Assembly (NCBI RefSeq): GCF_030704535.1
Contig: NC_081815.1
Coordinates: 4,784,501-4,848,500, forward strand
Direction: 5' to 3'
Length of the DNA stretch: 64,000 nucleotides
Source of the DNA: Vitis vinifera
Lineage: Eukaryota > Streptophyta > Magnoliopsida > Vitales > Vitaceae
Of this stretch, positions 46,401 to 54,216 are shown piece by piece (the first letter of the stretch is position 1; the number at the start of each line of letters is the position of its first letter). The notes below the pieces were generated by a model that was not told the origin of the DNA, did no database searches, and worked only from the letters and a program-made list of their open reading frames with translations. The position numbers and the translations under genes are program-made.

Positions 46401-49026
46401 TTTTATCACCAAACTTTAGGTTCAGTATTTCTCTAACTCAGGCTAAAATATGGAATGCCTCCACTTTCTCTTTTATTTTAGTTTATTTTGGCGAGCATAA
46501 TGCAACCTTTTACCTGATTGGAAAGGAATAGCTTTCTTTTTCATGCTATCTCACACATCTGTTTCCTATGTTAAAAGCAGAAAAGTACCTATCAAAAAAA
46601 AAATGTTAAAAGCAGAAAAGTGAAGTCATGCTGTTGGTTCTTGCACTAAATGGAACTTTTAGGGTCTAATCGAGTTCTGTTAATTGCCCAGATTGCCAGG
46701 ATTGACTGGCCAGCTATTAAACTAACTGGTTTAGTGGATTTTATTTTCCCCCAAGAAATTTGTGGTCCAGTTATGTTAGAATATCATTCCCTCATATTGA
46801 TTCTTGGAAGTCTTCATTTTAGCACTAGTTTTAGCTAATTTTCAATTAACATCTAGAACTATTAAGGTTTTCTGTTTTTGTTTTTTATTATTTATTATTT
46901 ATTTTTTGTGCTGCAATAGAAAATTCCTCTCTACGTCATTTTTTTTTTGGATAGGCTTCTCTCTACTTCATTTTATTTAATGCTATAGTTGTTTGCTTGT
47001 TCTATGCCTATACTTTTTGCAGTGCGTACGCACTCACAAATGTACATATCTATTGTGTTTTATATTCATTCTTCTCACAAATTATTACAATATGCAGGTT
47101 TTGAAAATTGGAATTATAAACACATGCACACACGCACACACGCACGCACGTATACCTATCCCAACTTAATATGTATTTGGAATTTAATATTTGTTGTGTC
47201 CTTTATATGAAGCCTAATAGTGAAATTTTGGTTGCATTTTCTCAAGTCTGTGTCTTACATCATAGCATGAAGTTATACAGTATTATTATTATTATTATTA
47301 TTTCTGAAAATTGAATTCTTATGGGTAAATGTTTTGAAATTTGAAATGGCTACTCTTGTTTATTGTATCCATAGGTGAAATCAAGGAGCAATGTGTTGGA
47401 TGATGGCAATGGATCTGTAGGGCCCATTCGTAGGATAAGAAATAAGACTGTTTTGAGAACTCCCCAAGGACCTTCATTTTCTCATTCTGCTTTACATGGG
47501 CCTGCACTGGTGGAAAATTCTGATGCATCCAAAGGCTTCTTCCCTGATGTCAAGAAGAATTTGCAACCTGGAGCATCAAGTAGCACTTCTAAATTTCTGT
47601 CACTAGACAATAAGCCACACAGCAACGAAGTCAGTGTTCCAACCGTTCATCCACAATCTTCTCTGATGGCTCGTAAGATATTGGAGCACCTTGATAGAAA
47701 TCCACCGACCCCCAAAGAAAAGTTGGATGAATTAAAGCTAGCCACTACATGGAAGAAACCCTCATCTTCTGAAGTTGCTACCACAAGTGAAAATACCGGT
47801 ACGTCACATTTAGGATGTTTTGATTTTCATAAAAATAAAAATGTAGTTGACCGGAAGTTTTCTGCTCTAGGGAGTGAACACAGAAGTAACTCTCTTTTCA
47901 AAGTTCAGCAGCCAGAAAGGAGGGCCAATGAAGCCACTGATTCTGTAAACAAGAACGCTTCAGTGTCCAACATAGTCTTTGGCAACACCACTACAAAACA
48001 TAATGAAAATGCAGGGCCTTCATTAGTTTCCAAAAAAAGTCTTGATGTTCAAATCAAGAGTCCACATGAGGTATTTCATCTGTCTAATGTACCCCATACT
48101 TTGTCTTGAATGAATGTGTCTATAATATAGATACCAATATTTTCACATTCAGCTTTAAACTTAAGATTCAAGGCCTTGGAGGAGATTACTGCTTCAACTT
48201 TAACTGAATTGGTCCTTAAACTATCATGCCACGTTGCTTTGATGCATGTCTTGATATATGGGTACCGTAGTAGTAAGACCTTAAAACTGTCATGTTCTAT
48301 TGATATTAGGTTGGTAAGATCTTACACCAAATGTTGCTTTGATATATAGTTACCTCATTGAGGTTTTCTTGGGTTCAGAAGTTTAAGGTCATTGTCTTCT
48401 AAATCCACTTAAATGTCCCCTTCAAATAATTTAGTATGGATCTTTTTTCCCTTTTGGTATGTTCTTTTATGACTCACATTGTCTGTTTTTTCCAGAAGGC
48501 TATCATGGGGTTCCATGATGGGAAGCAGAATGAGAAAAATCAGCTTTGGCCTCTTCAAATTCAAACTAATGGGCAGCATACATCTAAGATGGTTCACTTT
48601 GGTGCTGGGTCTGAAGTACCCAACCTACAAAAGAAGCCCCAACCTCAGGTTTTGGGTATTAAACCGATCTTGACATCTATTTCCATCAACAAACCTGATC
48701 CAAGCACAATTTCTTCTAATAATAGCTCTGGATTTACATTCCCTGTTTCTGCTTCTTTTGGTGTACACTCTGAGCCACCAACTCCATCAATCATGCCGTT
48801 ATTCTCAGCCAGCAGTGTTCATCAGCCAAAGGAGGGACATGCTATTCCTTCATACAGTTTTGGCTCCAAGAGCTCTAACCCAGCTCTTGTTTTCTCTTTC
48901 CCCTCTACGAGTAGTGCCTCTGTCCCTAATGATGCTTCCAACCTCAAGTTCAACTTCGGATCCGATCAGAAGACTAGGTTATCTTTCAGTTCAGTAGGGA
49001 AAGATGCCATCACTTATGTCAACTGA
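28436..49026 (+). CDS. NUP1: NUP1/NUP136-family nuclear basket protein (KAKU4 relative), 784 aa
   Basis: Eight exons join in frame: 28436-28727, 33029-33087, 33869-34035, 34241-34451, 39873-40184, 40279-40365, 47375-48070 and 48496-49026. The N-terminus ([19 protein letters not shown], then [20 protein letters not shown]) is the conserved entry motif shared by NUP1/NUP136 and KAKU4. Other family blocks are [19 protein letters not shown] (about 165-185), [39 protein letters not shown] (about 379-395) and [12 protein letters not shown]. These proteins sit on the nuclear side of the pore or envelope and affect nuclear shape and mRNA export. Only a few FG dipeptides remain (VFG, SFG, NFG), and the long FG-repeat C-terminus of Arabidopsis NUP1 is absent; the protein ends [14 protein letters not shown]. 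Introns of 4.3, 5.4 and 7.0 kb are packed with transposable elements, yet all eight exons stay open. KAKU4 is the alternative name. Confidence 0.82.
30480..32100 (+). pseudogene. Degenerate LINE reverse-transcriptase relics in intron 1
   Basis: Broken frames still show L1-type reverse-transcriptase blocks: [13 protein letters not shown] near 30570; then [17 protein letters not shown] near 31060, [20 protein letters not shown] and [13 protein letters not shown] near 31136-31235; and a C-terminal zf-RVT-like stretch ([20 protein letters not shown]) near 31616-31680. The first block is repeated by the second, so at least two insertions or a duplication are present. Orientation is the same as the host gene. 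Many stops and frameshifts show it is old. Confidence 0.75.
31263..31340 (+). mobile_element. 78-bp 5'-truncated LINE tail nested in older LINE
   Basis: The insert ends TTTACTTATCACAAAAAAAAAA, the same type of end as the large LINE (TTTACCTATCAAAA...). It is flanked by the 12-bp direct repeat AGCTTGATATTG (31251-31262 and 31341-31352). Without the insert and one repeat, the surrounding older reverse-transcriptase frame continues across the join, as expected for a nested insertion. Confidence 0.85.
32376..32551. repeat. MIRNA-like foldback, ~75-bp stem, 20-nt loop
   Basis: The left arm, 32376-32456, and the right arm, 32477-32551, are imperfect reverse complements (estimated by eye at over 80%). 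A perfect core pairs TTTGTTTGGTCTGAAGC (about 32393-32409) with GCTTCAGACCAAACAAA (about 32520-32536), and further pairs include GGAAAGATA/TATCTTTCC, GGTGAT/ATCACC and CTCAAAC/GTTTGAG. The loop is 20 nt. A single RNA of either strand would fold into a long hairpin. It lies in intron 1 of the nuclear basket gene. Whether it is processed to small RNA is unknown. Confidence 0.7.
35010..37560 (-). pseudogene. Degenerate LINE relic, antisense, in intron 4
   Basis: Read on the minus strand, the order is that of an L1-type ORF2: near 37100 the segment before the palm, near 36618-36421 [19 protein letters not shown] and [15 protein letters not shown] (the catalytic ADD is here VDD), and near 35217-35032 the C-terminal stretch [20 protein letters not shown] and RKRNRRAFE, matching the end of the intact LINE at 42-45 kb. 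Stops and frameshifts are frequent. It lies antisense to the host gene. Confidence 0.8.
36485..36836 (-). repeat. 176-bp tandem duplication inside LINE relic
   Basis: The segment starting ACTACCTCACCACC at 36485 begins again at 36661. Both copies cover the reverse-transcriptase RQGDP region (minus strand), with matching phrases GACAAATAACCACCCT, CTCCAAAAGT and GAGAGGGTCTCCTTGT. The duplication therefore happened within the element. Confidence 0.75.
37790..38050 (+). mobile_element. LINE 3' end fragment, sense
   Basis: The reading [26 protein letters not shown] matches the last residues of the intact LINE ([20 protein letters not shown]...). After the stop comes the same kind of 3' UTR (TTTTTGTCTAATTTCTTGGGCG... 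TTCGTGTGTACTG). The fragment lies next to the antisense relic but on the other strand. No poly-A tail or target duplication is visible. Confidence 0.7.
39028..39470. repeat. Two-copy 223-bp tandem duplication in intron 4
   Basis: Copy 1 starts TTTGGTACATTGCAAATGCA at 39028, and copy 2 starts TTTGGTACTTTGCAAATGCA at 39251. They stay near-identical through GCCCTCTATATAGCTTGCAG and AAAAAAGGAATGACATTT to AGGCACCCTC. Only scattered substitutions separate them, so the duplication is recent. A second small duplication (CTG/CAGCCTGTA..GGTAT.AAGAAA) follows at about 39585-39665. Confidence 0.85.
40697..41100. repeat. Two-copy ~200-bp diverged tandem duplication in intron 6
   Basis: Shared phrases recur about 199 bp apart: GTGAACAGATAAAA, ATGTTTAAGC, TTTTTGTCATTCAAAT/TTTTGGTCATTCAAAT, GTTTCACAG, AATGAAA and TTGTTGAATTCCA. 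Similarity is moderate, so this is older than the neighbouring 209-bp duplication. Confidence 0.7.
41130..41900. repeat. CT and CCA microsatellites with a 209-bp tandem duplication
   Basis: CT/CCCT runs lie at about 41133-41183 and 41457-41470, and CCA runs at 41341-41362 and 41491-41500. The segment from TTAATACACCAAATACTACA at 41501 repeats from 41710, nearly identical, to GTGGTAACAAAAGCAAG. The copies are joined by another CCA run at 41692-41709, which probably mediated the duplication. Confidence 0.85.
42296..45684 (+). mobile_element. 5'-truncated L1-type LINE with intact reverse transcriptase
   Basis: This non-LTR retrotransposon lies in sense orientation within intron 6 of the nuclear basket gene. 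The left border at about 42296 falls inside the endonuclease domain: codons for [11 protein letters not shown] precede the first Met, and the start of the domain is missing. The right end is a 3' UTR finishing TTTACCTATC and a 15-base A run (45670-45684). Premature end of reverse transcription explains such a 5' truncation (known for LINEs). No target-site duplication could be matched at the borders. Confidence 0.92.
42398..45562 (+). CDS. LINE ORF2 fragment: endonuclease C-part, reverse transcriptase, zf-RVT, 1054 codons
   Basis: The frame is open without a stop from the truncated 5' end to TAA. From the first Met: the end of the APE-type endonuclease with SDHSPI near residue 68; reverse transcriptase from about 340 ([20 protein letters not shown]) with [13 protein letters not shown] near 477 and the catalytic FADDTLIF near 529; and a C-terminal zinc-binding zf-RVT domain at about 887-955 ([31 protein letters not shown]). 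The protein would reverse-transcribe its RNA at a nicked target, but with the endonuclease start gone this copy should not move by itself. Being fully open over 3.1 kb points to recent insertion. Confidence 0.93.
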   Translation: MRRFSEVIGELGLRDIPLAGGPFTWIGGLNSQAASRLDRFLISDQWEDHFSAISQSALPRLVSDHSPIILEAEGFSSGKSPFRFENMWLKIDGFKDLVRSWWNGYSVEGYSSHCIVEKLKALKKDLKKWNKEVVGNVSFNIAEAFSRLQRWETKENENALTPEDLEAKNLDLEEYKKWALLEETSWRQKSREIWLREGDKNTKYFHKMANARARRNFLSKIKVNGVNLSSLAEIKEGVCSAYQTLLSDPGDWWPSINGLNFKELGEGLASSLEVMFSEEEIFAALSSFCGDKAPGPDGFTMAFWLFCWDVVKPEILGLFREFYLHGTFQRSLNSTFLLLIPKKEGTEDLKDFRPISLVGSVYKLLAKVLANRLKTVMGEVISDSQHAFVHGRQILDAVLIANEALDSRLKDNIPGLLLKMDIEKAFDHVNWNFLMEVMSKMGFGHRWINWIKWCCSTASFSILINGSPSGFFRSSRGLRQGDPLSPYLFLLAMEALSQLLSRARNGNFISCFRVGGRGSEGLFVSHLLFADDTLIFCDADADQLQYLSWTFMWFEAISGLKVNLNKTKAIPVGEGIPMETLAVVLGCKIGSLPTSYLGLPLGAPYKSIRVWDAVEERFRKRLSLWKRQYLSKGGRLTLLKSTLSSLPTYFLSLFVIPKRVCVRLEKIQRDFLWGGGALENKPHLVSWKVVCADKKKGGLGIRSLATFNKALLGKWLWRFANENELLWKQIILSKYDLQEGGWCSKNARNRYGVGVWKAIRKGWENFRSHSRFIIGDGTRVKFWKDLWCGNQSLEEAFPILFILSVNKEGWVAKAWEEDEGGGSWGLRFNRHLNDWEVGEVESLLSKLHPLTIRRGVEDLFRWKENKNGTFSVKSFYSSFSRDTKPPFPARTIWMPWVPIRASFFGWEAAWNRLLTTDRLKRFGWSIPNRCFLCKYKEETTDHLLLFCEKARMLWLLIFSLFGVQWVMHSSVKNHLLGWHGSFVGKKRKKAWRAAPLCLMWTIWRERNRRAFDDMEKNDQDIKSIFLYTFVNWARVYIEEHTLSLIDFVDWLATK
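46175..46284 (-). mobile_element. tRNA-derived SINE, 110 bp
   Basis: On the minus strand the head reads GAGCCTAGCTCAGGTGGCAA (A box TAGCTCAGGTGG) and, about 37 bases on, GGTTCAATTCC (B box), the internal Pol III promoter of tRNA-derived SINEs. The tail ends GGTTATCTATTAAAAGAAAA. A perfect 15-bp target-site duplication, CACACCAATAAGTCT, flanks it at 46160-46174 and 46285-46299. It is antisense to the nuclear basket gene, in intron 6. Confidence 0.88.
46587..46602 (+). mobile_element. Minimal 16-bp LINE-tail insertion
   Basis: The insert is only ACCTATCAAAAAAAAA, the extreme 3' end of the LINE ending at 45684. It is flanked by a direct repeat of 18-19 bp, ATGTTAAAAGCAGAAAAGT (46568-46586 and 46603-46621). 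This is what target-primed reverse transcription leaves when it stops almost at once. Confidence 0.8.
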
Positions 49027-50350
49027 AATAGTGTTTAAATATTAGTTTTTTTTTTTTTTTTTCTTTTTTCCTTGTTCCTTTTTATCTTTTTTAATATACC
49101 TCTTATGGGAATAAGTCGATTCTTTTTTTTTGCTTTTGTGTGTGTGTGAAGAATCCTGAGTTCTAGCTCACATGCTATTGCCACTCTTTTTTTCCCGTTC
49201 TTTACTTTTCATCTTTTTAGATGTTTGATTCGAATTTTATTAGCTACAAAAACGGAGAAAGATTGGTGCATTTAGCTTATTTGCTTTATTTTCTGATCAG
49301 TTTGTGTTTTCTTGTAAGTGCTTCCTCTGATTTTATTCCTTGAAAAGGAAGGCACTAAGGGGCTGTTGTTCGCGTGATTCTGTGAAATCAGAGCATCCCC
49401 ATAACTTCATGATCAGAGGCTGTAATGTGACCAATGCCATTAGAAATCAGAGCCATCCCCATGGCCCATGGTACCCACCGTTAGAGCCTCAAAAGAATTT
49501 TCTACTTTTGTTCCCTAAAACACTCCGCTTTAGTGGTTTCTGATAATATCAATGTGTCACCCATGCGTCAGAACTTGTGATTCTATTCTTTTAAGTGGGA
49601 CTATGTTTGGTATACGTTTTTTCATCTGCAAGGACACTAGGTTGGGATGGCTGTGACTTGGGTAGTTGATATTTTGGAATCACACTGCACGCTTTAATTA
49701 AATAAAAATACCCTTCTGTATATGAAAAAATAGCAGGTTGTTTGGTGGTTGCCTCGATCAAGTGGTGACGTGGAAACCACCTCTGACTCTGATGAGATGT
49801 TAAGGTTTACAAATCTAGGATTCTTGATGAGAAACATGAAATGATGATCATAGATTTTATTGTCTGTAAGGAGTAAGGAGTAAGGAGTAAGGACTAAGGA
49901 GGGAGTCAAGCAAACAAAACTATATAGATTAGATTCCTCTTTGTCTGATGAGTGCTGCCTGTAATCGAGTTTTTCTCTCCTTTAACTCCTAATAATGGTT
50001 TTTATTTATTTTTATTTTTTAAATAGATGTGAAATAATATTTTATTCATATTAATTTTTTTTCTATTTATAATGTTGATATTTCTTTTATATCATGGATT
50101 TTATTCCTTTTCTCTGTTTTTATTTCTTTAAAAAATTGATTTTACCCATTTAGGAAAATTTTAAAAATACCAAATTGATAAAGGAATGTTAGAAAAACCT
50201 TAAAGAATGTTTTATTTGGGCTTATGCATATTTGTTGGGATTGAGGATGAGATGAGATGCCTCATGTTGAATTTTCATTTTAGATTTTTTAATATCTTTT
50301 ATATAATTAAAAAAATCATTTTAAGAAGAGTAATTATTCACCCAAGTAGT
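49027..50350. other. Intergenic: 3' UTR of nuclear basket gene
   Basis: This holds the probable 3' UTR with T runs at 49043-49062 and then sequence without a gene. A short minisatellite of AAGGAGT units lies at about 49867-49898. Nothing else stands out. Confidence 0.5.
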
Positions 50351-50666
50351 AAATGAAGAGACATGAAACCCAGGGTAAAGTCGACAGTTTTAACGGGCTA
50401 GGGGTGAAGTGCGATTTTATTGAAACGACGTCGGTTTGATAACGGAACGCGCCCTCGCCAACTGGGCTTCGCTCCTATATACGCGTTTCCTTTCTAGGAC
50501 TTCGTCTACTACCGAGCACCTCTCTGCTACTTTCTTCATTTCCAATTCTCTGATCCTTACCCTCCGCCGTTCCGTTCAGGGTTCCGGGGCCCACTAAGTC
50601 CGACGCCTCTTATCTCCATTTTTCTTTTCGGATCGAATCCTCATCTTCTTAGATCTACCACCATTC
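50351..50666 (+). promoter_or_regulatory. Promoter and leader of ANTH gene
   Basis: Base composition changes sharply to GC-rich. ACGACGTCGG with an ACGT core lies at about 50426-50435, and a TATA box TATATA at 50476-50481, about 190 bp before the start codon. The leader is rich in C and T, as usual for highly expressed plant genes. Confidence 0.55.
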
Positions 50667-52568
50667 ATGGCTCCCAGCACCATAAAAAAAGCAATCGGAG
50701 CCGTCAAAGACCAAACCAGCATCGGCATAGCCAAAGTCGCCGGCAACGTAGCGCCTGACCTCGAAGTTTTGATCGTCAAGGCCACTAGTCACGACGACGA
50801 TCCCGCCGACGAGAAGTACTTGAGGGAGATCCTCAACCTCACCTCTTATTCCAGAGGATACGTGAGTGCCTGCGTTGTCACCATCGCCAAGCGCCTCGGC
50901 AAGACTCGGGATTGGATGGTGGCGCTCAAGGCGTTGATGCTCGTTCACAGGCTTGTATCCGATGGAGATCCAATCTTCAAGGAGGAGATCGTCTACGCCA
51001 CGCGAAGAGGTGCTAGGCTCTTGAATATGTCTGATTTTCGCGATGAGGCGCACTCGAATTCGTGGGATTATTCGGGGTTTGTGAGGACTTATGGCTTGTA
51101 TCTTGATGAGAAGCTTGAGTTTATGGTGTATGAGAAAAAATTGAGTCCCGGTGGTGACGACGACCGACGACGACGTGATGAGTATGGAGATTATAGAGAT
51201 GAGCCCATGTATGGAATGCCGCGGAGATCTAGATCGTACGGGGATTTGAATGAATCTGCTGTGAGGGAGCAGAAGGATGTGGGGACGCCAGTAAAAGACA
51301 TGAAGACAGAGAGAGTTTTGGGGAAATTGAATGGTTTGATGCGGATTGTTGATCGCTTTTTGGCTTGTCGTCCCACCGGTGTGGCAAAAAATAGTAGGAT
51401 GGTACTCGTTGCGCTTTACCAGATTGTGAAGGAGAGTTTTGGGCTATATGCTGATATATCCGAGGCATTGGCGGTGCTGCAGGATCGGTTTTTTGAAATG
51501 GAGTATGCAGATTGTGTTAAGGTTTTTGATGCACATGTGGGTGCTGCGAAGCTGATTGATGAACTCGTGGGGTTCTATAATTGGTGTAGGGATACTGGGG
51601 TGGCGAGGTCTTCAGAGTACCCGGAGGTGCATAGAATTACGGACAAGGTTTTGGGGTCAATGGATGGATTTTTGAAAGACAAGGGGAAGTCATCCAAAAG
51701 TCCTGAGAGGAGGGAGGAGAACCCACCAATAGTTGAGGAGCGGGAACCAGATATGAATGAGATAAAGGCTCTTCCTCCGCCTGAGAATTACAGTCCACCT
51801 CCACCCCCACCCCCACCCCCATCTGAGCCACAACCCAAGCCACAGCCTCAACAGCAGACGGAAGACTTGGTGAATTTAAGGGATGATGCAGTGTCTGCTG
51901 ATGATCAAGGCAACAAATTGGCGTTAGCCTTGTTCTCAGGGCCTCCAACTTCTAACAATAATGGATCATGGGAAGCATTCCCATCTAATGGAGGGCCGGA
52001 GGTAACATCTGCATGGCAGACACCCGCCGCTGAGAGTGGTAAAGCAGATTGGGAACTGGCTTTGGTTGAGACTGCTAGTAATTTATCAAAGCAGAAAAAT
52101 GCTATGGCAGGTGGCTTTGATCCATTGCTGTTGAATGGCATGTACGATCAGGGAGCAGTGAGGCAACATGTGAGCACTGCTCAGCTGACCGGGGGAAGTG
52201 CAAGCAGTGTGGCACTCCCTGGACAGGGCAAGAATGCTACACCAGTTCTAGCACTGCCTGCACCGGATGGGACTGTCCAAGCAGTGGGTCATCAGGATCC
52301 ATTTGCAGCATCGCTTGCAGTGCCACCTCCTTCATATGTGCAGATAGCTGACATGGAAAAGAAGCAGCACCTGCTTGTGCAGGAACAGCAAGTTTGGCAG
52401 CAGTATGGAAGGGAGGGGATGCAAGGCCAAGTGGGTTTGGCCAAGATTGGTGGGCCTGGTTACTATAGCGCAGCTGCTCCACAGCAAATGATGCAAATGA
52501 TGCCTTATGGGATGCCACCAACCAATGGCATGGTGCAGCCAGGAGGGTACCAGTACACACCTTACTGA
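50667..52568 (+). CDS. ANTH-domain clathrin assembly protein (AP180/PICALM-like), 633 aa
   Basis: An intronless gene. The N-terminal ANTH domain covers about residues 1-330 and binds phosphoinositides and clathrin-coated membrane. Hallmarks are KKAIGAVKDQTSIGIAKV at 7-24, the lipid-binding KATSH at 38-42, DWMVALKALMLVHRLVSDGD and RRGARLLNMSDFRDEAHSNS. The linker has an acidic and Arg-rich patch (DDDRRRRDE). After residue 350 the chain is disordered: a nine-residue Pro run near 377-386, Gln-rich segments, and at about 544 DPFAASLAVPPPSYVQ, whose DPF motif is of the type that binds the AP-2 appendage. The Met/Gly/Tyr-rich tail ends GGYQYTPY. It is a plant CALM homologue acting in clathrin-mediated endocytosis; the exact Arabidopsis counterpart is not assigned. 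Confidence 0.93.
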   Translation: MAPSTIKKAIGAVKDQTSIGIAKVAGNVAPDLEVLIVKATSHDDDPADEKYLREILNLTSYSRGYVSACVVTIAKRLGKTRDWMVALKALMLVHRLVSDGDPIFKEEIVYATRRGARLLNMSDFRDEAHSNSWDYSGFVRTYGLYLDEKLEFMVYEKKLSPGGDDDRRRRDEYGDYRDEPMYGMPRRSRSYGDLNESAVREQKDVGTPVKDMKTERVLGKLNGLMRIVDRFLACRPTGVAKNSRMVLVALYQIVKESFGLYADISEALAVLQDRFFEMEYADCVKVFDAHVGAAKLIDELVGFYNWCRDTGVARSSEYPEVHRITDKVLGSMDGFLKDKGKSSKSPERREENPPIVEEREPDMNEIKALPPPENYSPPPPPPPPPSEPQPKPQPQQQTEDLVNLRDDAVSADDQGNKLALALFSGPPTSNNNGSWEAFPSNGGPEVTSAWQTPAAESGKADWELALVETASNLSKQKNAMAGGFDPLLLNGMYDQGAVRQHVSTAQLTGGSASSVALPGQGKNATPVLALPAPDGTVQAVGHQDPFAASLAVPPPSYVQIADMEKKQHLLVQEQQVWQQYGREGMQGQVGLAKIGGPGYYSAAAPQQMMQMMPYGMPPTNGMVQPGGYQYTPY

Positions 52569-54216
52569 ATTGGCTTTGACAAGGAACTGCTTTTATTCAT
52601 GCTACAATGCACATAAGTATGTATATCATACATCATAATTTTTTCTGTTGATTGCCATTGTTATTAGTATGCATCTGACCGGAATGAACAGAGTCACAGG
52701 AGTTTGAGAATACATAAAAGATACTATACTATGCACAATGGAGATTTGATATTTTTTTTCTTTGTGGTTTGAAATCTCATTCTGTAATTGTCATTCAGAA
52801 AGATGTTGGATGTTCAGCCGCTTCTAGAAGCTGGATTTATTTTATGTAATTGATGGAAAAGAAAAAAAAGTCCCGTTGAAACCTTTGACTAATTTTTCAA
52901 AAAAAAAAAATTTCGGTGGCCGACCATTAATGCTTGTCGTGACTCGTGACCGGGTGCTTTTGAGCGTGTCCCTGAGAGACATTTTGGACCTGGTCCTTTA
53001 TCTGGTTGTCATATTACATGCTTCAATGGTTTTTTGGATTTGATCAAGTCCTAGTATTTGGATCGGTGGAATGGGACATTTATTGGATGCCACAAAGAAG
53101 ATGAATGGGGTCCACCTTGAGATTGAATCGTTTGGGTCCATCCATGGCTTTTCCTGTGATCAATGATCAATTCACCCTTGTCCCGGCTATCATGAATATT
53201 TATGCCAAAAAGACAAATCAATAATTCTCACTTGGATGGCAATTATGCCAAAATGTTAAAGAACAGATTTTCTTTTCACAGAGAAAATTCTACTTTGAAG
53301 CAATGACATCCTTTTTTTCCCTTCTTTTCGAATGTAGCTCTTGAAGTGAGGAGTCCAAAAGCGCAAAATTAACATTACTAAAATCACAACTTGCCATCTA
53401 CAAATTTGGATAAATTAAACCCACATCTATGGACCACGGATGAAGAGATCTCGTGGCTACATTTCTAATGCAATAAATATCTCGGAGACACAAATAACAG
53501 GATTAAACAAAAACAGCCACTAGCCCCAATGTATAGAGTAACTGGATTAAGCAAGATAGTCAGATGCTGTCAGATGCCATCAGATGCCAAAAACCTAGGC
53601 CTGAATGCACATTCTTCTTAAAGACTACAAGATCATATAGTTCTTACCGAAAGCCTCAGCAGTAAGCCCAAATCAGGTGGGACTTTCGAAAACAGGAGTC
53701 AGCAAGCAGCAATCTCAATTGGGAGTGTCACCATCTCTAAAATTCATGGTTGAAAGTACAAAATCTTCTTGCACATCCCAACAATGCTGCGGACACTTCG
53801 TCCTCATATTCATTCTTCTCCCTGATATAAGGTGACTTGAGTGTGTCTTGATAGGCAAACATGAAGCTCAAATCTTAAAAGAGTACTTCAGCTGGAAGAA
53901 ACAAACAGCCGAGAACCCAGACAGTAGCATGTCACCACATCATGAAGATTAACGCTTCAACTTCAAACCAGTTTTCCACTTCTCATGTAAATCATGCTTA
54001 CAAAACCTGAAAGAACAGTGAACATTCAGCTGCATTTTTCCTTGTGCATTGTCCAGTTGAGAATCTGTAGGAAAATTCACAGAAATTTCACCTGTCATAA
54101 CTAAGTTGGGGGTCAAATGTGACTCCAAATATTTATTCCTAACCCTCAACTTGATCAAATGGAACATATGTCACAAAATAATGTGAGAAGCAAATATACC
54201 TTCTTCATTTCATCAC
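52569..54216. other. Tail-to-tail intergenic region
   Basis: This holds the 3' ends of the ANTH gene (+) and ARP6 (-). A small repeat, CAGATGC(C/T)(G/A)TCAGATGCC, lies near 53560-53590. No gene was seen; the ORF-like stretch at 53949-54167 lies in the ARP6 3' UTR side and has no protein character. Confidence 0.5.
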
